This document shows, one piece after another, positions 32,975 to 40,757 of a DNA stretch of 64,000 nucleotides (positions within the stretch are counted from its first letter, which is position 1; each line of letters begins with the position of its first letter). Origin of the DNA: an uncultured Oscillibacter sp. (GTDB taxonomy: Bacteria; Bacillota; Clostridia; Oscillospirales; Oscillospiraceae); the NCBI GenBank assembly GCA_910583785.1, contig CAJTZK010000009.1, forward strand, positions 1 to 64,000, written 5' to 3'. The position numbers and the translations under genes were made by a program. The notes beneath the pieces were generated by a model that saw nothing but the letters and a program-made list of their open reading frames with translations, was not told the DNA's origin and did not search any database.

Positions 32975-33936
32975 CAATCCTGAGGGAAATACTTTTCTTT
33001 GAAGGGCACATCCTCCACCGTGAACTCCCGGCCCCGGAGATAGTTCAGAATTCCGGCGTCCGTGGGGAAGGCGAACCCCAGCTTATAGGCGTACAGCGCC
33101 TGCCGGGTCTCGTGGTACTTCCGGTTCACGTTCCCGTTCCCATACTTCCCGTCCCCCAGCAGCGGGCAGCCGATTTCCGCCATAGACGCCCGGATCTGGT
33201 GGGTCCGCCCTGTCAGAAGGCGGCACTCCACCAGGGACAGCTCCCCCCGGGTCTCCAGCGTCCGGTACAGCGTGGCGGCGGATTTCCCGCCGGGGACCGG
33301 GCGGCGGTAGAAGGCCACCTGCTTTTTCGCCTCGTCCTTTAATAGAAAGCCCTCGATCTTCCCCTCCGCCGGACGGGGACAGCCCACCGTCACGCAGAGG
33401 TAGGATTTCTCCAGCTCGTGGGCCCGGATTTTCTCGTTGATGATCCGCAGGGTTTCTGCGTTTTTCGCGGCGATGACGATGCCCCCGGTGTTCCGGTCAA
33501 TGCGGTTGCACAACGCCGGGGCGAAGGCGTGCTCGTCCCGGGGGCTCCACTCCCGCTTTTGATAGAGGTAGGCCTGAATGTGGTTGACGAGGGTGTTGAC
33601 TTTCTCCGTCTCGTCGGCGTGGACCACCAGGCCGGGCCGCTTGTCCACGAGAAGGAGGTTCTCGTCCTCGTAGACGGCGCTCAGCCGGGGCTGGAAAATG
33701 GAGAGGAAGAGATTTTCCTCTTTGGGCTTGTCAAAGAACTCATCGTTGATGTATAATTGCAGGACATCCCCCGGCTGGAGGCGGGCGTCCCGCTTGGCCC
33801 CCTTCCCGTTGACCTTTACCCGCTTGAGGCGGATGTACTTTTGCAGCAGGGCAGGGGGAAGGAGGGGCAGGTTCTTGGCCACGAAGCGGTCCAGCCGCTG
33901 TCCGGCGTCGTTTTTTCCAATGGTGAGCTCCCGCAT
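32974..33936 (-). CDS. RluA/RluD-family 23S rRNA pseudouridine synthase
   Basis: 320 aa. An N-terminal S4 RNA-binding domain (RLDRFVAKNLPLL, then LQKYIRLKRVKVNGKGAK, about residues 12-55) is followed by the RluA catalytic domain: LCNRIDRNTGGIVI with the catalytic Asp in the position of canonical HRLDRxTSG, and RLLTGRTHQIRASM. I start at ATG 33936 with AGGAGG before it; the reading frame runs far upstream but the extra part is non-homologous. NRIDRNTGG is the subfamily variant. Isomerises uridines in large-subunit rRNA (exact site unknown). Confidence 0.88.
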   Translation of the reverse strand: MRELTIGKNDAGQRLDRFVAKNLPLLPPALLQKYIRLKRVKVNGKGAKRDARLQPGDVLQLYINDEFFDKPKEENLFLSIFQPRLSAVYEDENLLLVDKRPGLVVHADETEKVNTLVNHIQAYLYQKREWSPRDEHAFAPALCNRIDRNTGGIVIAAKNAETLRIINEKIRAHELEKSYLCVTVGCPRPAEGKIEGFLLKDEAKKQVAFYRRPVPGGKSAATLYRTLETRGELSLVECRLLTGRTHQIRASMAEIGCPLLGDGKYGNGNVNRKYHETRQALYAYKLGFAFPTDAGILNYLRGREFTVEDVPFKEKYFPQD

Positions 33937-34099
33937 GGCGGACCTCCTGTAAGGTTTTTGTCCATCATACCTGTTTTGGGGGAAAATGTAAAGGAGGAAA
34001 GCGGAGCGTCCCTTTTGGGAAACGCCCATGGATAGGACCGGGAGCCTGCGTGCAGCCGCCAGTTCCGCAAACGGGAAATTTGAAAGGACGTTGGCGGAT

Positions 34100-34380
34100 A
34101 TGAAACGGTATGCGGCGTTTCTGCGGGGCATCCATACAAGCGGCAGGCACAAAATGCCCAGGGCGGAGTGGAGGAGCCAACTTGAAAAGCCCGGGTTTAG
34201 AGAGGTTAGGGCCTGTCTAAACAGCGGCAATGTGGCTTTTTCCAGCGGTAAAGATGGCACAGGGAGGCTCACAAAACAGATTGCAAGCATGATAAGAGAG
34301 CAGTCCGATTTCGATATTCCTGTGTTTGCGATATCTAAAAAGAGAAGAACTTGACGGCGTCTTGCGCAATGTGCCCGCAG
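34100..34380 (+). pseudogene. DUF1697 protein, truncated and frameshifted
   Basis: MKRYAAFLRGI at the start, then LEKPGFREVRACLNSGNVAFSS, is the N-terminal half of DUF1697. After about 90 residues the frame ends in SKKRRT; the next frame continues the family with REELDGVLRNVPA before homology stops. A frameshift in the A-rich AAAAAGAGAAG tract near 34,338-34,350 plus loss of the C-terminal half explain it. Full-length members are about 175-180 aa. Confidence 0.7.
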
Positions 34381-34461
34381 GGAGTTCCGGCGCTGTGCGC
34401 CGGGCGGACCGGGGGAAGAGAGACGAACATCCGGGAAAGAGCCGGAGAAGGAGGAACCATC

Positions 34462-34923
34462 ATGAGGGAAGTAAAGGCGGAAACCCTGCTGGCCGCCATC
34501 CAGGACGGAAAGCCCTGGCTGGCCCGGTTCACCAGGAAGGAGTACGATAAGGCCTATGAGGAATACCGGGACCAATACGCCCCCCTCTTCCGGGAGGCGG
34601 CGCTGGCGGACGGAGAGGAGGGCATAGAAGCCCTGACGGAGGTGCTTCTGGACGGCCTGGCGGAGGGCTGGAGGCGGCAGAAGCCCTGGAACCGCTCCCT
34701 GGCCATGCTGAACGACAAACAGATGATCGTCTGTTTTCTCAGCCCCGTGCTGATGGAGGACCCGGCCTGCGCCCGGCTGGAGGAGAAGCTCCGGGAGGGC
34801 TGGGGCGCCCGGTGGCCCAAGGAGGCCTATCAGGCCGCCTCCTTGAAGAAAATCCGCAAGGGCTTCCGGCCCACCTTCCTGGGGATTGCCCTGCCCTTTG
34901 GGGGAAATGAGGACGAGGAATAA
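34462..34923 (+). CDS. Hypothetical protein, soluble helical
   Basis: 153 aa starting at ATG 34462, preceded by AAGGAGG at 34448-34454. Rich in Ala, Glu and Arg, predicted mostly helical, no signal peptide or membrane segment. I recognise no domain. Features: GKPWLARFTRKEYDKAYEEY near residues 17-36 and a conserved-looking LNDKQMIVCFLSPVL near 85-100. It lies between the DUF1697 pseudogene and yceD; both its start site and codon use look genuine. Confidence 0.6.
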   Translation: MREVKAETLLAAIQDGKPWLARFTRKEYDKAYEEYRDQYAPLFREAALADGEEGIEALTEVLLDGLAEGWRRQKPWNRSLAMLNDKQMIVCFLSPVLMEDPACARLEEKLREGWGARWPKEAYQAASLKKIRKGFRPTFLGIALPFGGNEDEE

Positions 34924-34951
34924 AAAAGAGGACAAAAAACGAAAAAATTGT

Positions 34952-34980
34952 TTGACATTGGCGGGACCATCCCTTATAAT
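34952..34980 (+). promoter_or_regulatory. Consensus promoter of yceD-rpmF
   Basis: TTGACA (34952-34957), exact 17-bp spacer, TATAAT (34975-34980): full SigA consensus, suiting a ribosomal protein gene. 27 bp ahead of the yceD ATG. Confidence 0.92.
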
Positions 34981-35007
34981 ACGTAAGGTATCGTTGCGAG
35001 GTGGCTT

Positions 35008-35505
35008 ATGGTAATTGATGTAAGGCCCATCCTGCACACCCCCGGAAAGCGGCTGGACTTCCAGTTTGAGCTGGACCTGTCGGACCTGGAGTTCGACGGG
35101 CGGAATCCCGCCAGCCGCCCGGTGGCGGTGGAGGGCGGAGTCCGCAATACGGCGGGCCTGCTGGAACTGTTCCTGACGGCCCGGGCCACGCTGGACGCGG
35201 CCTGCAGCCGCTGTGGGAAGGAGTTCCTCCTGGAGAAGGAGACCGAATACCACTGCATGCTGGCGGAGGAGCTCCAGAACGGGGAGAGCGACGAGATTGT
35301 CCTGCTGGAGGATGGGAAAGTGGACGCGGGCGACCTGGCCCGCACGGCGTTCATCCTGGATATGGACAGCAAAACACTGTGTTCGGAAGATTGCAAGGGA
35401 CTGTGCCCCCGGTGCGGCGCCGATTGGAACCTCGGCCCCTGCTCCTGCAAGAGGGAGCCGGACCCCCGGCTGGCGGCCCTGGCAAGCCTTTTGGAGAACA
35501 AATAA
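35008..35505 (+). CDS. yceD: DUF177 protein YceD
   Basis: 165 aa of the YceD/DUF177 family, linked to 23S rRNA metabolism and nearly always next to rpmF. It has the CSRCGKEF pair near residues 68-71 and a C-terminal Cys cluster (CSEDCKGLCPRCG, then CSCK), likely zinc-binding. GAGG lies ahead of the ATG. 46 bp separate it from rpmF. Confidence 0.92.
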   Translation: MVIDVRPILHTPGKRLDFQFELDLSDLEFDGRNPASRPVAVEGGVRNTAGLLELFLTARATLDAACSRCGKEFLLEKETEYHCMLAEELQNGESDEIVLLEDGKVDAGDLARTAFILDMDSKTLCSEDCKGLCPRCGADWNLGPCSCKREPDPRLAALASLLENK

Positions 35506-35551
35506 CGAGAAGCGCGCTCCGCGCCTTTTGTAGGATTAAGGAGGTGTCACA

Positions 35552-35746
35552 ATGGCAGTACCCAAGGGTAAAGTATCCAAAGCGAGACGGGACAAGCGGC
35601 GCAGCTCCACCTGGAAGCTGGCGGCTCCCAATCTGGTGGTGTGCCCCAAATGCGGTGCGATGCACCTGCCCCACAGAATGTGCCAGGAGTGCGGTACTTA
35701 CAACGGCCGGGAGATCAAGGTCGTGAAGTCCGTCGTCTCGAAGTAA
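35552..35746 (+). CDS. rpmF: 50S ribosomal protein L32
   Basis: 64 aa, usual size. Begins MAVPKGKVSKARRDKRR; zinc-ribbon cysteines C31, C34, C44 and C47 (CPKC...CQEC) are all present, so this is the zinc-binding (C+) paralogue. AAGGAGG precedes it. The transcript ends at the terminator directly after it. Confidence 0.97.
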   Translation: MAVPKGKVSKARRDKRRSSTWKLAAPNLVVCPKCGAMHLPHRMCQECGTYNGREIKVVKSVVSK

Positions 35747-35760
35747 GATTCTGTTGGATC

Positions 35761-35793
35761 AAGAGAGAGGAGCTGGGCTCCCCTCTCTTTTTT
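35761..35793 (+). terminator. Terminator of yceD-rpmF
   Basis: A 7-bp AGAGAGG/CCTCTCT core extended by A/T pairs, loop of 11, then TTTTTT. Confidence 0.85.
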
Positions 35794-35816
35794 CATGAGC
35801 GGAAAGGAGCGTGCCT

Positions 35817-36638
35817 ATGCGTTCAATGAAGCGTCCCCGGCGGCCCGTGCACCGCTATAAATCCCTGCTGTTTCCCGGAATCGCCCTGCTGGCGGTGTTC
35901 GCCTTCTGGGCGGCCTTCGGTTCTCCGGAGGAGGCCCGGGGGGAAACCAAGCTGTTTGAATATGGCGGGCTGAAGATCGAAATTACCAATGTCCGGGAGG
36001 TTGGGCGGGACTTCGCCAATGACGGGGGCCCGGAGCTCTGGGAGTACCCGGTCTACACGGTTTATCCCGGCGCCACGGCCACGGTGCTGGAGGCGGACAC
36101 GAAAGAGGACGGCGGCGGAGTTCCCGCTGCGGACTGGGCCTTTCAGCGGAACGGGGAGGACGGGAGGCTGGATATTGTGGACGGCATGGAGCCGCTGGAG
36201 ATTGTGCCGGATGTTGTGGGGGTGTTTGACCCGGAGTCCAGCGTATATGTACTGCGCTTTATCCGCTGGGACCCACAGAGGGGGGAGACCGTGGAGGTGG
36301 AAAAGGACGGCTTGACGCTGGAGATTTCCAGCGTCCACCATGAAGGGGGGTTCATCGGAGATTTTGACCTCTCCCGGCCGCTGGAACCCTACGACACATA
36401 CCACATCTATCCCGGCGGGAAAGTGACCGTGCTGGAAGCGCCTCCCACGGAGGATGGGACGGCCCGCTGGGAACTGCGGCCAACAGGGAACGGGCAGGCG
36501 GAGATGGAACCCCTGCGGGACGGCATGGCCCCCATTGAGTTTGCCAGGGAGGGGAGCTTCTGCGTGTATGACCTGGAGGAGAGCCGTACCGCCTTTGGCC
36601 TTGAGGTCAGTGACAGCGACCAGGCCTATTGGAAATGA
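35817..36638 (+). CDS. Secreted or membrane-anchored two-repeat protein, unknown
   Basis: 273 aa. A basic start (MRSMKRPRRPVHRYK) and one hydrophobic segment at about residues 18-36 suggest a signal anchor; the rest is extracytoplasmic. The body contains two related units of about 100 residues: YPVYTVYPGATATVLEA plus a KEDGG turn in the first, YDTYHIYPGGKVTVLEA plus a TEDGT turn in the second, each preceded by an I-E-I/L-E-I-S strand and ending in a PLE/PIE segment. I use ATG 35817 (AAAGGAG 7 nt upstream). No known family recognised; a beta-sandwich is likely. Confidence 0.65.
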   Translation: MRSMKRPRRPVHRYKSLLFPGIALLAVFAFWAAFGSPEEARGETKLFEYGGLKIEITNVREVGRDFANDGGPELWEYPVYTVYPGATATVLEADTKEDGGGVPAADWAFQRNGEDGRLDIVDGMEPLEIVPDVVGVFDPESSVYVLRFIRWDPQRGETVEVEKDGLTLEISSVHHEGGFIGDFDLSRPLEPYDTYHIYPGGKVTVLEAPPTEDGTARWELRPTGNGQAEMEPLRDGMAPIEFAREGSFCVYDLEESRTAFGLEVSDSDQAYWK

Positions 36639-36640
36639 CG

Positions 36641-36667
36641 GAGGGGGAAATATTCCCCCTCTTTTTT
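36641..36667 (+). terminator. Terminator of the two-repeat protein gene
   Basis: A 9-bp stem GAGGGGGAA/TTCCCCCTC (36641-36649 with 36653-36661), 3-nt loop and TTTTTT. Confidence 0.85.
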
Positions 36668-36678
36668 CAGATTCCCTC

Positions 36679-36707
36679 TTGACAAATGGCTTCCAAGCGT
36701 CTATAGT
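36679..36707 (+). promoter_or_regulatory. Promoter of the GntR-ABC cassette
   Basis: TTGACA (36679-36684), 17-bp spacer, TATAGT (36702-36707): near consensus. The last two bases of the -10 box are the first bases of an operator palindrome. Confidence 0.88.
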
Positions 36708-36728
36708 GTACTTAACGAACCAGTACAC
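36706..36728. promoter_or_regulatory. YtrA-type operator overlapping the -10 box
   Basis: Inverted repeat GTGTACT (36706-36712) / AGTACAC (36722-36728) with a 9-bp spacer. Position over the -10 and start region fits direct autorepression by the GntR protein encoded next; arms of this type are known for YtrA-subfamily regulators. Confidence 0.75.
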
Positions 36729-36758
36729 ACGGTACAAACAATACAAGGGGGCGATCCT

Positions 36759-37136
36759 ATCGACATTCTCATCAGTAACAGCAGCGGCAAACCGATTTAC
36801 GAGCAGATCTGCCAGCAGATCAAAACCCAGATCATGGACGGAACCTTAACCGCCGGGGAGGCCCTGCCCTCTATGCGGGCCCTGGCGAAGGAGCTCCACC
36901 TCAGCGTCATCACGGTCCAGCGGGCCTACGAGGACCTGACCCGGGACGGTTTCATCGAGACCGTCTCCGGCAAGGGCAGCTTTGTGGCGGCCCAGAACCG
37001 GGAGTTCATCCGGGAGGAGCGGCTCCGGGAGGCGGAGGCCCTGCTGCAAAGGGCGGCGGAGCTGGGCCGTTCCAACGGCATCCCGCTGGAGAAACTGACG
37101 GGCATTCTGGCATTGTTTTATGAAGAAGGAGATTGA
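36759..37136 (+). CDS. GntR-family (YtrA subfamily) repressor with apparent ATC start
   Basis: 125 aa. A winged helix (IYEQICQQIKTQIMDGTL, then LPSMRALAKELHLSVITVQR and FIETVSGKGSFV) and the short YtrA C-terminus without ligand domain. The conserved N-terminus IDILISNSSGKPIYEQ begins before the first ATG (36834). The only codon placed correctly after AAGGGGG (36745-36751) is ATC 36759; the codons upstream in frame are not starts. Starting at 36834 would remove the first helix. Either a non-AUG start or a changed base. It controls the ABC pair starting 3 bp later. Confidence 0.82.
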   Translation: MDILISNSSGKPIYEQICQQIKTQIMDGTLTAGEALPSMRALAKELHLSVITVQRAYEDLTRDGFIETVSGKGSFVAAQNREFIREERLREAEALLQRAAELGRSNGIPLEKLTGILALFYEEGD

Positions 37137-37138
37137 CC

Positions 37139-37996
37139 ATGGAAAACAGCATCCTGGTCCGGGACCTCTGCAAGCGGTTCCCGGGCTTCACCCTGGACCA
37201 CGTGTCGTTCCGGGTGCCCCGGGGGCGCATCGTGGGCTTTATCGGGGAGAACGGCGCGGGGAAAAGCACCGTTATCAACCTCATTTTAAACGAGCTGAAA
37301 AAGGACGGCGGGACCGTGGAGGTTCTGGGCCGGGACCACACGGACCCCGCCGTGAAGAGCGGCGTGGGCGTGGTGTTCGACGCCTGTAATTTCCCGGAGG
37401 TCTTCACGCCTCTGGATGTGGAAAAGGTCCTCTCCGGGGTCTATCCCGCCTGGGACGGGGAAGCGTACCGGGCATATCTCAAGCGCTTCGCCCTGACGGA
37501 GCGGAAGCGGGTCAAGACCTTCTCCAAGGGCATGAAGATGAAGCTGGCGATCTCCGCCGCCCTGGCCCACAAGCCCAGGCTGCTGATTCTGGACGAGGCC
37601 ACGGCGGGGCTGGACCCGGTGGTCCGGGACGAGATTCTGGACATCCTGCTGGATTTCATCCAGGACGAGGAGCATGCCGTGTTCTTCTCTTCCCACATTA
37701 CCTCCGATATTCAGAAGATTGCGGACTACGTGGTGCTGATCCACCAGGGGAAGATCGTCTTTGAGGAGGAGAAGGACGTGCTTCTGGACCAGTACGGCAT
37801 CCTCCGCTGCGGCAAGGGCACGGAGGTGGAGCCGGGGGATTACATCGTCCGGCGGGAGACGGGGGTCAGCACGGAATACCTGGTCCGGGACCGGGCCATC
37901 GCCGGGCGGAAGTACCCCAAGGCCTTGGCGGACGCCGCGTCCCTGGAGGACATCATGCTGTTTTATATCAAGGGGGAAGCGTCATGCGAGGAATGA
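37139..37996 (+). CDS. ABC transporter ATP-binding protein (YtrB-like)
   Basis: ATPase of 285 aa: Walker A GENGAGKST near residue 38, Q-loop, signature-like FSKGMKMKLAISAAL (Lys in place of the second Gly, as in this subfamily), Walker B LLILDEATAGLDP, switch SSHITSD. ATG 37139 has AAGGAG upstream. It overlaps the permease gene by 13 bp. Such GntR-linked two-component exporters often respond to cell-wall-active compounds (family knowledge). Confidence 0.9.
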   Translation: MENSILVRDLCKRFPGFTLDHVSFRVPRGRIVGFIGENGAGKSTVINLILNELKKDGGTVEVLGRDHTDPAVKSGVGVVFDACNFPEVFTPLDVEKVLSGVYPAWDGEAYRAYLKRFALTERKRVKTFSKGMKMKLAISAALAHKPRLLILDEATAGLDPVVRDEILDILLDFIQDEEHAVFFSSHITSDIQKIADYVVLIHQGKIVFEEEKDVLLDQYGILRCGKGTEVEPGDYIVRRETGVSTEYLVRDRAIAGRKYPKALADAASLEDIMLFYIKGEASCEE

Positions 37997-38640
37997 TTTA
38001 CAAGGACCTGTGCCTGTTTTTCAAGGGGTTCGACAAAGTGGTCCTGGCGGTGCTGGGGGGAATCCTGGCCGTGTTTTGGTTCGAGAGCGGCGTTTACGCC
38101 GGGATGCTGTTCTCCTTCGCCCTGGATATGATGCTGGGGATTCTGCACCTGACGGCCTTGGAGAAGGAGGAGAAGACGGGCTGGAGGAGCTATCAGCGGA
38201 CCATGCCGGTAGGCGTAGGGAAGGTGATGGCGGGGAAGTACGCCGCCGTGCTGCTGACGGTGCCGGTCAGCGTGGCGGGGGCCGTGGTATCGAATCTGGC
38301 GTCCTTCGCCGTGTATGGGACCTTTTTGCCGGAGGCGCTGGAACTGTCCGTAGCGGCGGCTGTCATCGTTCCCCCGGTCTTCGCAATGTTCAGCCTGCCT
38401 TTTTACTACTGGTTTGGAAACCAGATTGCCCAGTTTACCAGTTTTCCCCTGGCCTTCCTGCTGTTTTTCGCCATCAAGAATTTTGAGGACGGCAAGTGGG
38501 CCGTGGCGGACCTGGAGGGCCTGGTGAGCCTGGCGGGGGACCCCGGCTTCCTCCTGCTGATGGGGGCGCTGGCCCTAGCGGGGATGTTCCTTCTCTCCCT
38601 GGCCCTCAGCGCTGCCGGGTACCGCTGGGGGAGGCGTTGA
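37984..38640 (+). CDS. ABC-2 type membrane permease
   Basis: 218 aa with 6 hydrophobic segments and no large extracytoplasmic domain, matching the ABC-2 permease of GntR-ABC cassettes. Motif TALEKEEKTGWRSYQRTMPV near residues 57-76 is the cytoplasmic loop typical of this type. It ends just before its terminator. Confidence 0.82.
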   Translation: MRGMIYKDLCLFFKGFDKVVLAVLGGILAVFWFESGVYAGMLFSFALDMMLGILHLTALEKEEKTGWRSYQRTMPVGVGKVMAGKYAAVLLTVPVSVAGAVVSNLASFAVYGTFLPEALELSVAAAVIVPPVFAMFSLPFYYWFGNQIAQFTSFPLAFLLFFAIKNFEDGKWAVADLEGLVSLAGDPGFLLLMGALALAGMFLLSLALSAAGYRWGRR

Positions 38641-38644
38641 GATT

Positions 38645-38671
38645 AGGCGGAGGCGCTTGCCTCCGCCTTTT
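38645..38671 (+). terminator. Terminator of the GntR-ABC cassette
   Basis: A 10-bp stem AGGCGGAGGC/GCCTCCGCCT (38645-38654 with 38659-38668), GCTT loop, short T run. Confidence 0.8.
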
Positions 38672-38693
38672 CCCATTCCCGGAAAGATTTCCC

Positions 38694-38722
38694 TTGCGCC
38701 TTCGGCCCATCCCGGTTATAAT
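38694..38722 (+). promoter_or_regulatory. Promoter of der-plsY-gpsA
   Basis: TTGCGC (38694-38699), 17-bp spacer, TATAAT (38717-38722). Confidence 0.7.
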
Positions 38723-38787
38723 GAAACTGGATTTATATGTTTCAAAAAAACAAGGCGGCGCAAGGAAGCCGCCGGGAGGGATGCTGT

Positions 38788-40116
38788 ATGCCAAAGCCTA
38801 TCATCGCCATCGTGGGCCGCCCCAACGTGGGCAAGTCCATGCTGTTCAATAAAATCATCGGGAAACGCCTGTCCATTGTGGAGGACACCCCCGGCGTCAC
38901 CCGGGACCGCATCTACGGGGAGTCCGACTGGTGCGGACGGCCCTTCACCCTGGTGGACACCGGGGGCATCGAGCCCCGGACGGACAACCAGATTCTGGAG
39001 TTCATGCGGGACCAGGCCCGGACCGCCATCGAAACCGCCACGGTCATCGTTTTTCTGACGGACATTCGGACGGGCCTCACCGCCTCGGACCAGGAGGTAG
39101 CCGCCATGCTCCTCCGCAGCGGGAAGCCCATTGTCCTGGCGGTGAACAAGATGGACTCCACCGGGGCCCCGGACCCGGATTTCTACGAGTTCTACAACCT
39201 GGGTCTGGGGGACCCCATCGCCGTCTCCGCCGTCCACGGCCACGGCACCGGGGACCTGCTGGACGCCTGCCTCCAGTACTTCCCCCCGGAGGATGAGGAG
39301 GAAGAGGAGGACGACGCCATTAAGGTGGCGGTCATCGGCAAGCCCAACGCCGGAAAATCCTCCCTGGTGAACAAAATCCTGGGGGAGGAGCGGGTGATCG
39401 TCTCCGACGTGGCGGGCACCACCCGGGACGCCATCGACTCCCGGTTTGAGAACGACAAGGGCAAATTCGTCTTCATCGACACGGCGGGCCTCCGGCGGAA
39501 GAGCAAGGTGGAGGAGGCCATTGAAAAGTACAGCGTCCTCCGGGCTACCATGGCCATCGAGCGCTCGGACGTGTGCCTGATTTTGATTGACGCCACGGAG
39601 GGAGTCACGGAGCAGGACACGAAGGTGGCGGGCCTGGCCCACGAGGCGGGGAAGGCCAGCATCATCGTGGTGAACAAGTGGGACCTGGTGGAAAAGGACG
39701 GCAAGACCATGGACCGCATGCGCAAGGAGGTCCAGGAGGGCCTGAGCTTCATGGCCTACGCCCCCATCCTCTTCATTTCCGCCAAGACGGGCCAGCGGGT
39801 GGACCGGCTTTTTGAGCTCATCGACTACGTCAGCAACCAGGCGGCCACCCGGATTACCACGGGGATGCTGAACGACGTGCTGGCGGACGCCCAGACCCGG
39901 GTCCAGCCCCCCACGGACAAGGGCCGGAGGCTGAAAATCTACTATATGACCCAGGTGGGCGTCAAGCCGCCCCACTACGTCATCTTCTGCAACGACACCA
40001 AGCTGTTCCACTTCTCCTACCAGCGGTATCTGGAGAACTGCATCCGCAACACCTTCGGCCTGGAGGGAACGCCGATTAAGATTTCCGTCCGGCAGAGGGG
40101 CGACAAGGAGGTTTGA
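38788..40116 (+). CDS. der: Ribosome-assembly GTPase Der (EngA)
   Basis: 442 aa, usual length. Two tandem GTPase domains: first G1 GRPNVGKS (residues 9-16) with DTGGIE and NKMD, second G1 GKPNAGKS (about 187-194) with DTAGLR and NKWD, joined by an acidic linker EEEEEDD; a C-terminal KH-like domain ends near VRQRG. Essential for 50S maturation. ATG 38788 after GGGAGGG; the frame is open 17 residues upstream. First gene of a conserved der-plsY-gpsA run. Confidence 0.97.
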   Translation: MPKPIIAIVGRPNVGKSMLFNKIIGKRLSIVEDTPGVTRDRIYGESDWCGRPFTLVDTGGIEPRTDNQILEFMRDQARTAIETATVIVFLTDIRTGLTASDQEVAAMLLRSGKPIVLAVNKMDSTGAPDPDFYEFYNLGLGDPIAVSAVHGHGTGDLLDACLQYFPPEDEEEEEDDAIKVAVIGKPNAGKSSLVNKILGEERVIVSDVAGTTRDAIDSRFENDKGKFVFIDTAGLRRKSKVEEAIEKYSVLRATMAIERSDVCLILIDATEGVTEQDTKVAGLAHEAGKASIIVVNKWDLVEKDGKTMDRMRKEVQEGLSFMAYAPILFISAKTGQRVDRLFELIDYVSNQAATRITTGMLNDVLADAQTRVQPPTDKGRRLKIYYMTQVGVKPPHYVIFCNDTKLFHFSYQRYLENCIRNTFGLEGTPIKISVRQRGDKEV

Positions 40117-40118
40117 GT

Positions 40119-40757
40119 ATGGAGAACCTGTGGCTGGCGATGCTCCTGATTTATGGCGGAACGGCCGTAGCGTCCTATTTTCTGGGCTGTTTCAACGGCG
40201 CGGTGATTGTGTCCAAGTATATCCTCCGGGACGACATCCGGAACCACGGCAGCGGGAACGCGGGCTTGACGAATTTTCACCGTACCTTCGGCGGCGGACT
40301 GACCTTTGTGGTGATACTCTGCGACGTGCTGAAAGCGGTGCTTGCCGTGCTGCTGGCCAGTACCGTGTTCGGTGGGGCCGTGACGGCCAAATACTGGGCG
40401 GGCCTGTTCTGTCTGCTGGGCCACATGTTCCCCTGCATGTTCCATTTCAAGGGCGGCAAGGGCATCCTCTCCGGGGGCACCATCGCCCTCATGATCGACT
40501 GGCGCGTCGCTCTGGTGGTTTGGGGAGGCTTCCTGATTTTGGTAATTGTTACACGGTATGTCTCCCTGGGCTCCCTGTGGGCCGGGGCCAGCTTCCCCTT
40601 TATCAGCTGGTACTGCTACCCGGAGGTTCGAATCGTAGTGCTGGCCTTCCTCCTGGGGGGGCTGGTGGTCTGGCAGCACCGGGGGAACATCAAGCGGCTG
40701 CTGGCGGGGAACGAGAGCAAGTTTTCGCTTCATCATAAAAAGGAGGGCAGCGCATGA
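40119..40757 (+). CDS. plsY: Glycerol-3-phosphate acyltransferase PlsY
   Basis: 212 aa, 5-7 membrane segments. Acylates glycerol 3-phosphate from acyl-phosphate. Motifs: SYFLGCFNGAVIVSK, NHGSGNAGLTNFHRTFG (motif 1, near residues 42-58), FHFKGGKGI (motif 2). ATG 40119 is 8 nt after AAGGAGG. Its last 4 bases overlap the gpsA start. Confidence 0.93.
   Translation: MENLWLAMLLIYGGTAVASYFLGCFNGAVIVSKYILRDDIRNHGSGNAGLTNFHRTFGGGLTFVVILCDVLKAVLAVLLASTVFGGAVTAKYWAGLFCLLGHMFPCMFHFKGGKGILSGGTIALMIDWRVALVVWGGFLILVIVTRYVSLGSLWAGASFPFISWYCYPEVRIVVLAFLLGGLVVWQHRGNIKRLLAGNESKFSLHHKKEGSA

Noticed and set aside
33937..35253. Upstream extension of the pseudouridine synthase to 759 residues
   Set aside because: The extra part lies antisense to yceD and other genes, and the family N-terminus with AGGAGG begins exactly at 33936.
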